In this document: in pieces, positions 54,576 through 63,443 of the stretch
How the letters are laid out: the number at the start of each line of letters is the position of its first letter
Numbering within the stretch: position 1 is the stretch's first letter
Source of the DNA: Ahrensia sp.
GTDB lineage: Bacteria > Pseudomonadota > Alphaproteobacteria > Rhizobiales > Rhizobiaceae
Assembly: GCA_002706335.1 (NCBI GenBank)
Contig: PAKZ01000012.1
Span: 39,693 to 103,692 of the forward strand
Reading direction: 5' to 3'
DNA length: 64,000 nucleotides
Translations under genes and position numbers: made by a program
The notes under the pieces: generated by a model
Database searches by the model: none
Told to the model about the DNA's origin: nothing
What the model saw: the letters and a program-made list of their open reading frames with translations, nothing else

Positions 54576-55658
54576 ATGCGCGTCGTTCATATTGTAGCCC
54601 ATAAAGGCATCAACGGCGTGACGACAAGTTGCCGAACCCTGATCTCGGCCCAGCAGCGCCACGGTCATGAGATCATGCTGGTGACAATGCCGGGCGGTTG
54701 GCTGACAAAGCAGGATTTTCCAAAACCGCTGGAGATTATCGAATCTCACCTGAAGACCCGACCGCGCGAAATCGCACGCGTCGGCTACTTGATCCGGGAC
54801 TGGAATCCGACTGTCATCCATTGCCATGCCTCCAAGGCCAACAAATACGGCCTTGTCTATCGCGTGGTTGCAGGCTCGCCCGTGCTGACAACCGCCCATG
54901 CCCGCAAGAGACAATTGCCGTTCGCTTTTTTGCGCGCGGTTATCGCGCCCAGCACCCAGACGGCCCAATTCCACCGGCGCAACAACCTTGTGCCTGCTGC
55001 AAAGATCGCTGTCATACCCCACCCTATTTCCGATGTCATTTCGAGCGGTACAGCGCGAGCGAAATGCAGGGAGGAACTTGGCCTGTCCGAGGACGAATTC
55101 GTGATTGGCATGGTAGGCGCGGTCGATAAACGCAAGAATCAGATCGATGGCCTGCGCATTCTGGAGAAGGTGCTCTCGCGGCATCCGCACGCGCGACTTG
55201 TCGTCGTTGGAAATCGAGGTGGAGAGGGCACTATGCCCGGCTGGGCCGAGCTGCTGGCGCGCCCGTCGGTGCGCGACAGCGTCATACTGACCGGTCACCG
55301 CGATGACGCGGTATCGCTGATCGAATCTTTCGACACTTTGCTTTCCACCTCCAGGATCGAGGAGGGACCAATCGTCGTACTCGAGGCCATGGCGCTGGAG
55401 CGACCCATCGTCAGCTACGCCGTCGGCATGGTGCCGGATATCGTCCGGGATGGAACGGATGGCTTCGTTCTTTCTGTCGACGATGTCTGCGGCGCGGCCG
55501 AACGCATCTGCCAGCTGATCGAGGATCCCGATCTGCGAGAACGAATCGGAAAACAGGGCCGATTGCGGCTTTTGCAGGAATGCGGCGAGCGCAAAATCAT
55601 CGAGCAAATAGATGCTGCCTACGAAAGGGTGGCCCGGGCTGCAGGCACGTGGAAATAG
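54576..55658 (+). CDS. glycosyltransferase family 4
   Basis: The 360-residue GT-B enzyme has a VHIVAHKGINGVTTSCRTLISAQQRHGHE N-terminus, TVIHCHASKANKYGLVYR, then SRIEEGPIVVLEAMALERPIVSYAVGMVPDIV with the E-X7-E motif. It transfers a sugar from a nucleotide donor to lipid or polysaccharide. Start ATG 54576; ATG 54516 is also in frame. It follows sqdC by 91 bases in the same direction, but has no obvious tie to sulfolipid. Confidence 0.9.
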   Translation: MRVVHIVAHKGINGVTTSCRTLISAQQRHGHEIMLVTMPGGWLTKQDFPKPLEIIESHLKTRPREIARVGYLIRDWNPTVIHCHASKANKYGLVYRVVAGSPVLTTAHARKRQLPFAFLRAVIAPSTQTAQFHRRNNLVPAAKIAVIPHPISDVISSGTARAKCREELGLSEDEFVIGMVGAVDKRKNQIDGLRILEKVLSRHPHARLVVVGNRGGEGTMPGWAELLARPSVRDSVILTGHRDDAVSLIESFDTLLSTSRIEEGPIVVLEAMALERPIVSYAVGMVPDIVRDGTDGFVLSVDDVCGAAERICQLIEDPDLRERIGKQGRLRLLQECGERKIIEQIDAAYERVARAAGTWK

Positions 55659-55670
55659 CGGCTTGCCCTA

Positions 55671-56066
55671 TCAACCATAGCTCACCACCTCAAATTCGAT
55701 GCCGTCCTCATCGTCGAAATAGAAGCGTCGGCCGGGATCGTAGTCGGCGTGGTTGCAGGGTTCATAACCCATGGCTTTGACCTTGGCCTCCACCGCATCG
55801 AGATCGCTGACCGTGATGCCGATATGGTTGAGCCCGCCGCGGGTGAAATAGCTTTCCGCAGCCGGATCGCCGGGGGTGTCCTTCGAATAGACCGCAAGAT
55901 AGGAATCCTCCGCGCCTACATGCACTGTGAAGCCTCCGTGGATAGCGCTTCCCTGCCAGCGGATTTTCCAGCCGAACAATTCGCACAGGCGATCTGCGGT
56001 TTTCCGGGGGTCTGAGACGGTGACATTGACGTGTTCAAGCGCGCCAGGAACCATGATTTTCTCCAT
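55671..56066 (-). CDS. VOC-superfamily glyoxalase / dioxygenase-like protein
   Basis: The 131-residue product has the VOC fold pattern LEHVNVTVSDPRKTADRLCELFGW, GGFTVHVG and GGLNHIGITVSDLDAVEAKVKAMGYEP with metal ligands His, His and the late Glu in DGIEFEVVSYG. It may be a glyoxalase or an oxidative-damage detoxification enzyme. The divergent soxR lies 73 bases away and a SoxR box overlies the promoter of this gene, so it is very likely a SoxR target. Confidence 0.9.
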   Translation of the reverse strand: MEKIMVPGALEHVNVTVSDPRKTADRLCELFGWKIRWQGSAIHGGFTVHVGAEDSYLAVYSKDTPGDPAAESYFTRGGLNHIGITVSDLDAVEAKVKAMGYEPCNHADYDPGRRFYFDDEDGIEFEVVSYG

Positions 56067-56086
56067 CGAGCGTTTCGGATTTGCCC

Positions 56087-56117
56087 TGTCTACAATCTCA
56101 AGCTAACTTGAGGTCAA
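56087..56117 (-). promoter_or_regulatory. SoxR box in a 19-base-spacer promoter (VOC gene)
   Basis: TCTCAAGCTAACTTGAGG (56096-56113) differs from the E. coli soxbox CCTCAAGTTAACTTGAGG at two positions. On the minus strand it lies between TTGACC (56117-56112) and TAGACA (56092-56087), with exactly 19 bases of spacer, the untypical length used by MerR-family activators. Confidence 0.85.
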
Positions 56118-56139
56118 GCTATTTTCCCGGAGAATTTTC

Positions 56140-56604
56140 ATGTCCCTGAAACCGACCGACCGGCTGCCGATCGGCGAATTGGCGCGACGCACCGGCATCG
56201 CCGTTTCGGCGATCCGCTATTACGAGGAGCAGGGGCTGATCGCCCCGGACCGCAATGCCGGCGGCCAGCGGCGTTTCCTGCGCTCCGACATACGGCGGCT
56301 CTCCTTCGTGCTGATCGCCCAGCAATTCGGCTTCACTTTACCTCAGATCAGGGAGGTGTTGGACAAACTGCCGAACGGTCGCACCCCGAACAAGGCCGAC
56401 TGGACGGACATCGGCGAAACCTTCCGTGTCGAACTTGACCGAAAGATCGAGACCCTGACGGAGCTGCGCAATCGGCTCGACAAATGCGTCGGCTGCGGGT
56501 GCCTCTCGCTCACCGATTGCACGCTCTACAACCCTCAGGACCGGGCCGGCAAAAAGGGCACGGGCCCGCGCTATCTGATGGGCGACAAGCCCGAGAACCC
56601 GTGA
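56140..56604 (+). CDS. soxR: redox-sensitive transcriptional activator SoxR
   Basis: The 154-residue MerR-family protein has the DNA-binding helix pair IGELARRTGIAVSAIRYYEEQGLI and the C-terminal [2Fe-2S] ligands in CVGCGCLSLTDC (Cys 116, 119, 121, 127). SoxR is oxidised by redox-cycling compounds and activates target promoters. Here a likely target is the divergent VOC gene, not soxS. The gene starts with ATG 56140. Confidence 0.97.
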   Translation: MSLKPTDRLPIGELARRTGIAVSAIRYYEEQGLIAPDRNAGGQRRFLRSDIRRLSFVLIAQQFGFTLPQIREVLDKLPNGRTPNKADWTDIGETFRVELDRKIETLTELRNRLDKCVGCGCLSLTDCTLYNPQDRAGKKGTGPRYLMGDKPENP

Positions 56605-56619
56605 CGGACGGAAAAAGGT

Positions 56620-56730
56620 GCGGCGGGCCGGGTGGGACAAGGGTGGGAACCAGTCCCGCGGTCCGGCGGGAAACCGGGAAAACCTGACCGGTGCCCTGTG
56701 CCACCACGCCCGGTTGACGCGGCCCGCCGC
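56620..56730. other. long GC-rich inverted repeat after soxR
   Basis: GCGGCGGGCC (56620-56629) and GGCCCGCCGC (56721-56730) form a perfect ten-base stem. The 91 bases between them contain further pairing (GGGAACCAGTCCC, CCGGG with CCCGG). The whole region has no ORF of confident type and lies between the soxR stop (56604) and the hydrolase start (56864). It could fold into a rod-like RNA. I found no T-tract after either end. Confidence 0.5.
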
Positions 56731-56863
56731 TTGTTTGCGATAACGCGTTTCAACGCCTCCGGTTCCGCTCTATCCTGCATCCTGTCGGAACCGGCGTTTG
56801 ACCCCTTGACCCCTACGCCGCGAATTCTCGCCGCCGCCTGAAGAAACCGGAGCCGGGAGGCCC

Positions 56864-58561
56864 ATGGCCGAAAAAGACTACCATGCGTTTCGCGAGACGC
56901 ATGTTTCGCTGCTGCCACTGGCCGTCGGACTGGTGTTCTTCGCGGCGTCCCTGACGCCGTCGCTGATTCCGCGCGAATGGTTCGTTCAGGGCGTCCTCGG
57001 CGGGTTGGTCATGGCCATCGGCTACATGACCGGTCGCTTCGCCCTGACATTGTGGCGGCTCGCCGAACTGCCGCTGCCGCGCGGGCGGCTCGCCACGACC
57101 GGCGATCTCCTCGCCCTTCTTCCGGCCATCGCCATCGCCGTCTGGAACCTGTTTCGCGCCACCGACTGGCAGAACAGCGTGCGCGTTCGAGTCGCGATGG
57201 AGCCAACCGACGGCGTCCATTCGCTGCGCGTGCTGCTACTTGCCATGCTGGTCTTCCTTCTGTGCTTCGTGCTCGGCCGGCTTGTGCAGCGATTCTACGA
57301 CCTTCTGCGCGATCGCCTCGACATCGTCATGCGCCGGCGCACTGCCAACCTCCTCGGTCTCGTCGCCATCGGTGCGATCCTCTTCATCGGCACCCGCGAG
57401 GGTATTCTGCCGGCCGCGATGGACGCAGCCGACGATTTCTACGAGACCGGCCAGGATCTCTTCGATCCTGAAATCTCGCCGCCGGCCGATCCGCGCATGG
57501 CCGGAAGCGTCGCGTCGCTCGTCGATTGGGGCGCGATGGGCAGACCCGGACGCGACTTCATCCGCGGCGGGCCCGATGAAAATATGATATCGGCCTTCAC
57601 CGGTCGCACGGCGAAGAAACCGATCCGCGTCTATGTCGGCCGGGCACAGGCCGAAACGCCCGAAGAGCGCGCGGAGGTCGCACTGGCCGAACTGAAGCGC
57701 CTCGGCGCCTTCGAGCGCAAGATCCTCATTGTGGCGAGCCCTACCGGAACCGGTTGGCTAGACCCCGGAGCCCATGGCACGATCGAGTATATGCATGACG
57801 GCGATATCGCGACGGTCGCCGTGCAGTACTCTTATTTGCAGTCCCCGCTGGCGCTGATCTTCGAAACCGCATCCGGTCTCGACCAGGCGTCGGCGACGAT
57901 GCACGCGGTCTATTCCTACTGGACCTCGCTGCCGCCGGATCGCCGCCCGGCATTCTATCTTGCCGGCATTAGCCTCGGCGCCTGGTCCTCGATGTATTCC
58001 TTCGACATCTTTCAGATGGTCAATGACCCGATCAACGGGGCGTTGTGGGCCGGACCGCCCTTCCCTTCTGATCTGTGGCGGCGCGCGGTGGCGGCGCGCA
58101 AGACGGATTCGCCCTATGTCCTGCCGCAGGTTGGCGAGGGCGAACTGTTCCGTTTCGCCTCGCAATTCGCGGATCCGCACGAACACGGCGCACCGTGGGG
58201 ACGCATGCGCATCGTCTTCCTGCAATACGCGTCCGACCCGATTGTCTTCTTTGATCCTGGCGCGATCTGGCGCAGGCCGGTCTGGATGCGCGAACCGCCC
58301 GCCCCGGACGTTTCGCCCGACCTCTCCTTCATGCCGGTCGTCACGCAGTTCCAACTGGCGCTCGACATGGCGTTGTCGAAGGAGCTTCCGCGAGGCTACG
58401 GGCATAACTATGTCGCTCGCGACTATATCGACGCATGGGTTGAGGTGACCCGACCCGAAGGCTGGACGGCCGCGGATACGGAACAGCTGAAGGCTTGGTG
58501 CGGTCCGCAATCCGGCCATGGCTGCCACAATGAAAAGACTGGCCTTTCTCTCGGGAGATGA
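56864..58561 (+). CDS. alpha/beta-hydrolase membrane protein (Abhydrolase_9 type)
   Basis: The 565-residue product has four or five membrane segments in the first 190 residues (SLLPLAVGLVFFAASLTPSLIPREW, LLLAMLVFLLCFVLGRLVQRFYD, NLLGLVAIGAILFIGTREG), then a soluble hydrolase with GTGWLDPGAHGTIEYMH and AGISLGAWSSMYSFD (nucleophile Ser in GXSXG). This architecture matches the Abhydrolase_9 family of largely uncharacterised bacterial proteins. Substrate unknown; membrane-associated lipase or esterase activity is plausible. Confidence 0.9.
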   Translation: MAEKDYHAFRETHVSLLPLAVGLVFFAASLTPSLIPREWFVQGVLGGLVMAIGYMTGRFALTLWRLAELPLPRGRLATTGDLLALLPAIAIAVWNLFRATDWQNSVRVRVAMEPTDGVHSLRVLLLAMLVFLLCFVLGRLVQRFYDLLRDRLDIVMRRRTANLLGLVAIGAILFIGTREGILPAAMDAADDFYETGQDLFDPEISPPADPRMAGSVASLVDWGAMGRPGRDFIRGGPDENMISAFTGRTAKKPIRVYVGRAQAETPEERAEVALAELKRLGAFERKILIVASPTGTGWLDPGAHGTIEYMHDGDIATVAVQYSYLQSPLALIFETASGLDQASATMHAVYSYWTSLPPDRRPAFYLAGISLGAWSSMYSFDIFQMVNDPINGALWAGPPFPSDLWRRAVAARKTDSPYVLPQVGEGELFRFASQFADPHEHGAPWGRMRIVFLQYASDPIVFFDPGAIWRRPVWMREPPAPDVSPDLSFMPVVTQFQLALDMALSKELPRGYGHNYVARDYIDAWVEVTRPEGWTAADTEQLKAWCGPQSGHGCHNEKTGLSLGR

Positions 58562-58740
58562 ACCGCGGAAAACCTGTACGACGCCGCAGCGAATCGGCTA
58601 ATTTCTCCGCGTACGGCCCGTGCCTCCCCCCTCCATTCGGGAAAGCAAACTTCATGCGGGGCTTCATTCTGATCGGACCGACTGTCGGGCGCGCTGCATA
58701 AAGAGGGATTGCGACATAGCCCGCAACAGGAGGTTTCGCG

Positions 58741-59454
58741 ATGAAACTGTCTGCACCCATCTATGCGCTGAAGCGCGAGGCGAAGGCCTTTTCGCGACAG
58801 CAGAATGTTCCACTCCATGCCGCACTCGACCGGATTGCCGTCCGCGAAGGCTTTTCCGCCTGGAGCCTGCTCGCTGCAAAGGCGGTGTCGAAACTCGGCC
58901 CCCGGGAACTGTTTGCGCTGCTGGATCCGGGCGACATGCTGCTGCTTGGCGCGCGGCCAGGCCAGGGCAAGACGCTGATGAGCCTGCGGATCGCGGCGGA
59001 AGCGATGAAGGCCGGCCGTCACGCGGTGTTCTTCACCCTGGACTACACGCCGCTGGAGGTGGAGGACCGCTTTCGCCGCATCGGCGAGGACCCGGTTCTC
59101 TTCGGCGATCTTTTCGCCTGTGACTGCTCGGAAGCGATCGGTGACAGCCATATCATCGACCGGCTCGCCGGCGCCCCGCGCGGCACGATCGCGGTCATCG
59201 ACTATCTGCAACTGCTCGACCAGCGCCGCGACAAGCCGGAGCTGATGCAGCAGGTGCGCGCCCTGAAGGCCTTCGCCCGCGAGCGCGGCGTGACTTTCAT
59301 CTTCCTGTCGCAGATCGACCGCAGCTACGACCCGGTGGCGAAGCCCTGTCCGGACATCGAGGACGTACGCCTCCCCAACCGTCTCGACCTCTCCCTGTTC
59401 GACAAGACCTGCTTCCTGCATGGCGACGCATTGCGCTTCGTGGCCAACCGCTAA
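58741..59454 (+). CDS. stand-alone DnaB-C-like RecA-fold ATPase
   Basis: The 237-residue product opens with a basic helix (MKLSAPIYALKREAKAFSRQ) and FSAWSLLA, then shows Walker A GARPGQGKTLMSLRIAAEA (70-78), VFFTLDYTPLEVEDRF, Walker B-like AVIDYLQLLDQRRDKPELMQQVRALKAFARERGVTFIFLSQID. VIDYLQLL and FLSQI match the C-terminal ATPase of DnaB helicase. The N-terminal primase-binding domain is missing, so replicative helicase function is unlikely. AGGAGG precedes the ATG. Convergent overlap of 4 bases with the DUF779 gene. Function unknown. Confidence 0.82.
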   Translation: MKLSAPIYALKREAKAFSRQQNVPLHAALDRIAVREGFSAWSLLAAKAVSKLGPRELFALLDPGDMLLLGARPGQGKTLMSLRIAAEAMKAGRHAVFFTLDYTPLEVEDRFRRIGEDPVLFGDLFACDCSEAIGDSHIIDRLAGAPRGTIAVIDYLQLLDQRRDKPELMQQVRALKAFARERGVTFIFLSQIDRSYDPVAKPCPDIEDVRLPNRLDLSLFDKTCFLHGDALRFVANR

Positions 59455-59819
59455 GCGCTTCCCAACACCGCCAGTTCCTCGTCCGTGAATACCCGTGCAC
59501 GGGCGAGGAATCGCTTCTCGCGGCCATTGTCGAGTGAGAACATGCCGCCGCGTCCCGGCACCACGTCGAGGATCAGCTGCGTGTGTTTCCAGGCCGTAAA
59601 TTGCGGGCCGGAAATATAGACCGCGACGCCGTCGATCTCGCCCAACTTCACGTCGCTGGCGCCGACGCGGAAATCGGCGGCCGGGTAGCACATGGGCGAC
59701 GAGCCGTCGCAGCAGCCGCCGGACTGGTGAAAGATGATCTCGGGATGATCCTGCCGGATATCCGCGATCAGCTGCCGGGCGGCGTCCGTCGCCTCGACCC
59801 GGTTGGGGCGTTCCGTCAT
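59451..59819 (-). CDS. DUF779 family protein
   Basis: The 122-residue product has FHQSGGCCDGSSPMCYP near residues 30-46, with GGCCDGSSPMC the family signature, then YISGPQFTAWKHTQLILDVVPGRGGMFSLDNG. DUF779 proteins are nearly always encoded next to aldehyde or alcohol dehydrogenases, as here; a metal or cofactor role for the cysteines is suspected. It follows the dehydrogenase gene by 67 bases in the same direction, with a hairpin between. Confidence 0.92.
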   Translation of the reverse strand: MTERPNRVEATDAARQLIADIRQDHPEIIFHQSGGCCDGSSPMCYPAADFRVGASDVKLGEIDGVAVYISGPQFTAWKHTQLILDVVPGRGGMFSLDNGREKRFLARARVFTDEELAVLGSA

Positions 59820-59840
59820 GACTGTCTCCTCCTGTTGACG

Positions 59841-59864
59841 AAAAGGGGCCCCCGCAGGGGCCCC
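59841..59864 (-). terminator. GC-rich hairpin between aldehyde dehydrogenase and DUF779 genes
   Basis: GGGGCCCC (59845-59852) pairs with GGGGCCCC (59857-59864) over CGCA. On the minus strand it is followed by TTTT. It could act as a partial terminator that lowers DUF779 expression relative to the dehydrogenase. Confidence 0.7.
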
Positions 59865-59886
59865 GGGCTTCTTTGGGAGGAGAAAA

Positions 59887-61410
<1,524 letters not shown>

Positions 61411-61466
61411 GGATTTTCTCCTCCTTAGGCCGGACTTTTCCGGCATGGGGAACCGATAGAACGAGG

Positions 61467-61491
61467 CCGGCCGGGCAGTCAGCCCGGCCGG
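61467..61491. other. GC-rich hairpin between regulator and dehydrogenase
   Basis: CCGGCCGGGC (61467-61476) pairs with GCCCGGCCGG (61482-61491) over five bases. It sits after the palindrome and before the dehydrogenase ATG. No T-tract follows on either strand, so it may be a leader structure and not a terminator. Confidence 0.6.
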
Positions 61492-61508
61492 ACAAGGAGA
61501 CGGAGGAG

Positions 61509-61530
61509 ACTGTCTCAGCTCTGAGACAGT
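61509..61530. promoter_or_regulatory. palindromic operator / enhancer of the aldehyde dehydrogenase operon
   Basis: ACTGTCTCAG (61509-61518) and CTGAGACAGT (61521-61530) are exact inverted copies two bases apart. The same sequence in a 24-base version recurs upstream of the regulator gene. The distance, about 100 bases upstream of the dehydrogenase ATG, fits an enhancer-type site. I could not identify a clear -24/-12 promoter between it and the gene. Confidence 0.8.
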
Positions 61531-61539
61531 TTCGCGGGA

Positions 61540-62493
61540 TCAGTCGAGATCGAGGCGGTTGAGGCGGCGATAGAGGGTCGCTCGGCTGATGCCGAGCGCC
61601 TTGGCGGCCCGCGAATGATTGCCGCCGGCCCGGGCCAGAGCGCGCTTGAGCGCGGCGCGTTCGGCCCGCTCGAAGCCGGTCGCCTCGCCGGACCGGCCGA
61701 GCAGGTCGGAGGCCGGTTGCGGGCGGATAGCCGCGTCGGCGCCGAGGCCGAAGGCGCGCCGCGCCGCATGGGTCGCGCCAATGACGATATCGTCCTCGTC
61801 GACTGCCAGCAGCAGCGCGTCCGCCGCTTCGCCCGAAGAGGCGACGAGGATGCGCGCGCCGGGAAAGGCGGCGCGGAAATTGTCTTGCTCGATCTGCCGC
61901 GCGGTCTGCGAGACCTGTGCTGCGATCAGGCGGGAAATGCTCTCGGTCTGGTCGGCCCGGCAGGACGACACGTCGAGGGCGCCGATCAGCTTGCCGTCGG
62001 CGCCGTAAATCGGAGCGTCCATGCAGCTCATCGCGGTGTTGCGAGCGAAGAAATGCTCTGAGCGGTGGATCACCACCTGCCGGCGTTCCGCAAGGCAGGT
62101 GCCGATGCCGTTGGTGCCTTCCGTCGCCTCGCTCCACACGGCGCCGGTGCAAAGACCCCAGCCCTCGAAAGTGTCGGCATCGCCGGAGCCGGCGCGCTGG
62201 TCGAGGACGACACCGTCGGAATCGGTCAGGAGCACACAGCAGCCGGAGTTGCCCACCAGGCCGAAAAGCTGGTCGAGCCGCGGCGCTGCGATGGTCATCA
62301 GCCGGTCGAGCGCCGAGCGGCGCAGCCTCAGCCCGTTCGCATCGACCCGGTCGGGCCCGCGCTGGTTTGATGGGTCGAGCCCGTGATTGACGAGCGAGCG
62401 CCGCCAGGAAGCGCCCAGCCGCGATACGGCGGCGGCCGATGAAGACTGAACGGTCTCGATGACCACGTCGGTATGATTCAGCTGTGCCACTGG
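61540..62493 (-). CDS. GAF-Fis transcriptional regulator lacking the AAA+ domain (AcoR-related)
   Basis: The 317-residue product resembles the N-terminal sensor half of acetoin regulator AcoR: RRSLVNHGLDPSNQR, GAVWSEATEGTNGIGTCLAERRQVVIHRSEHFF and FARNTAMSCMDAPIYGADGKLIGALDVSS (GAF), then directly a Fis-type helix-turn-helix (ALKRALARAGGNHSRAAKALGISRATLYRRLNRLDLD). The AAA+ sigma-54 activation domain is absent. I chose the GTG at 62491-62493 because GGAGGAGG precedes it; a TTG 21 bases earlier also opens the frame. It probably binds the two flanking palindromes and acts without sigma-54. Confidence 0.85.
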   Translation of the reverse strand, partial: PVAQLNHTDVVIETVQSSSAAAVSRLGASWRRSLVNHGLDPSNQRGPDRVDANGLRLRRSALDRLMTIAAPRLDQLFGLVGNSGCCVLLTDSDGVVLDQRAGSGDADTFEGWGLCTGAVWSEATEGTNGIGTCLAERRQVVIHRSEHFFARNTAMSCMDAPIYGADGKLIGALDVSSCRADQTESISRLIAAQVSQTARQIEQDNFRAAFPGARILVASSGEAADALLLAVDEDDIVIGATHAARRAFGLGADAAIRPQPASDLLGRSGEATGFERAERAALKRALARAGGNHSRAAKALGISRATLYRRLNRLDLD

Positions 62494-62595
62494 GACCTCC
62501 TCCCGGGACGACAATCGGCAGAAACTATCATCGCTTCACCCACCGTCAAATCCGGCGAAGGTCTGAGACGCACTGTGCCGGGAGTGTGTTGCAGG

Positions 62596-62619
62596 AACTG
62601 TCTCACCGGTGAGACAGTT
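62596..62619. promoter_or_regulatory. 24-base perfect palindrome upstream of the regulator gene
   Basis: AACTGTCTCACC (62596-62607) is followed at once by its exact reverse complement (62608-62619). It shares the core CTGTCTCA / TGAGACAG with the site at 61509-61530. A shorter copy of its centre (CTCACCGGTGA) follows at 62631. It lies 103 bases upstream of the regulator GTG and so may mediate autoregulation. Confidence 0.85.
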
Positions 62620-62768
62620 TTCGAAGAAACCTCACCGGTGACGAAAGGATAGGGCAGAACCAGATCCGGTGGACAGGATTTCCGGTTGCCAGCGCGCACA
62701 CCAAGCCTTTACCGCTTCGCCAATAGTGTTCACCCACGAGAGATAACGCAACGGGCAGCCAACACGCG

Positions 62769-63443
62769 ATGGAAAACCTTCTCCGCCATGTCGACCTCTA
62801 TTGCGAGCGCACCGGACCGGAATACTGGGCCGAACCGCTCAACGCGCTGTCGAATTTGGCCTTCATCGCTGCCGGGCTGTGGTTCCTGGTCAAGTTCCGC
62901 CGCGAGCGACGCGACGGCTGGACCGAGACGCTGGCCTGGATGGTGACGGCGGTCGGCATCGGCTCGTGGCTGTTCCACACCCACGCCAACCAACTGACCA
63001 TCTATGCCGATGTCATTCCAATCGCGATCTTCACGCTGACCTATATTCTCTATGCGATCCGCCGCTATCTCGGGCTTGCCTGGCCCGCCGTGGTCGCCGT
63101 GTTTACCCTCTATCTCGTGGCAATCGGCGCGGTGACAGCCGCCATTCCCGAAAGCTGGCGCGAAGCGACCAACGGCTCGACCGGCTATCTGCCTGCCTGG
63201 GCGGCGCTCGTCGTCTTTGGCGCGACGATCACTCTCATCAAAGGCAGCCGGGCCGGTCTGTTCATCCTCGCCGCCGCCGCCCTGATGTCGCTTTCGCTGG
63301 TCTTCCGCGCCATCGATCCGATCGTCTGCGAAGCCTTCCCGATCGGTACGCATTTCCTGTGGCACATCTTCAATGGCGTGATGCTGGCCGTCCTGCTGGC
63401 CGGTGCAGACCGCTACGGCTCGCCCAGGTCGCCGATCGCCTGA
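62769..63443 (+). CDS. ceramidase / CREST-family membrane protein
   Basis: The 224-residue product has seven hydrophobic segments. MENLLRHVDLYCERTGPEYWAEPLNALSNLAFIAAGLWFL fits the alkaline ceramidase family start (YCE...WAEPLNA.SN), and WLFHTHANQLTIYADVIPIAIFTLTYILYAI and FPIGTHFLWHIFNGVMLAVLL carry the His/Asp residues expected of the zinc site. Members hydrolyse ceramide or act as receptors or lipases; the bacterial substrate is unknown. It starts opposite the regulator gene. Confidence 0.9.
   Translation: MENLLRHVDLYCERTGPEYWAEPLNALSNLAFIAAGLWFLVKFRRERRDGWTETLAWMVTAVGIGSWLFHTHANQLTIYADVIPIAIFTLTYILYAIRRYLGLAWPAVVAVFTLYLVAIGAVTAAIPESWREATNGSTGYLPAWAALVVFGATITLIKGSRAGLFILAAAALMSLSLVFRAIDPIVCEAFPIGTHFLWHIFNGVMLAVLLAGADRYGSPRSPIA

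Noticed and set aside
56620..56730. cobalamin riboswitch or SRP RNA
   Set aside because: No B12-box-like or SRP core sequence could be found on either strand; only base pairing supports it.
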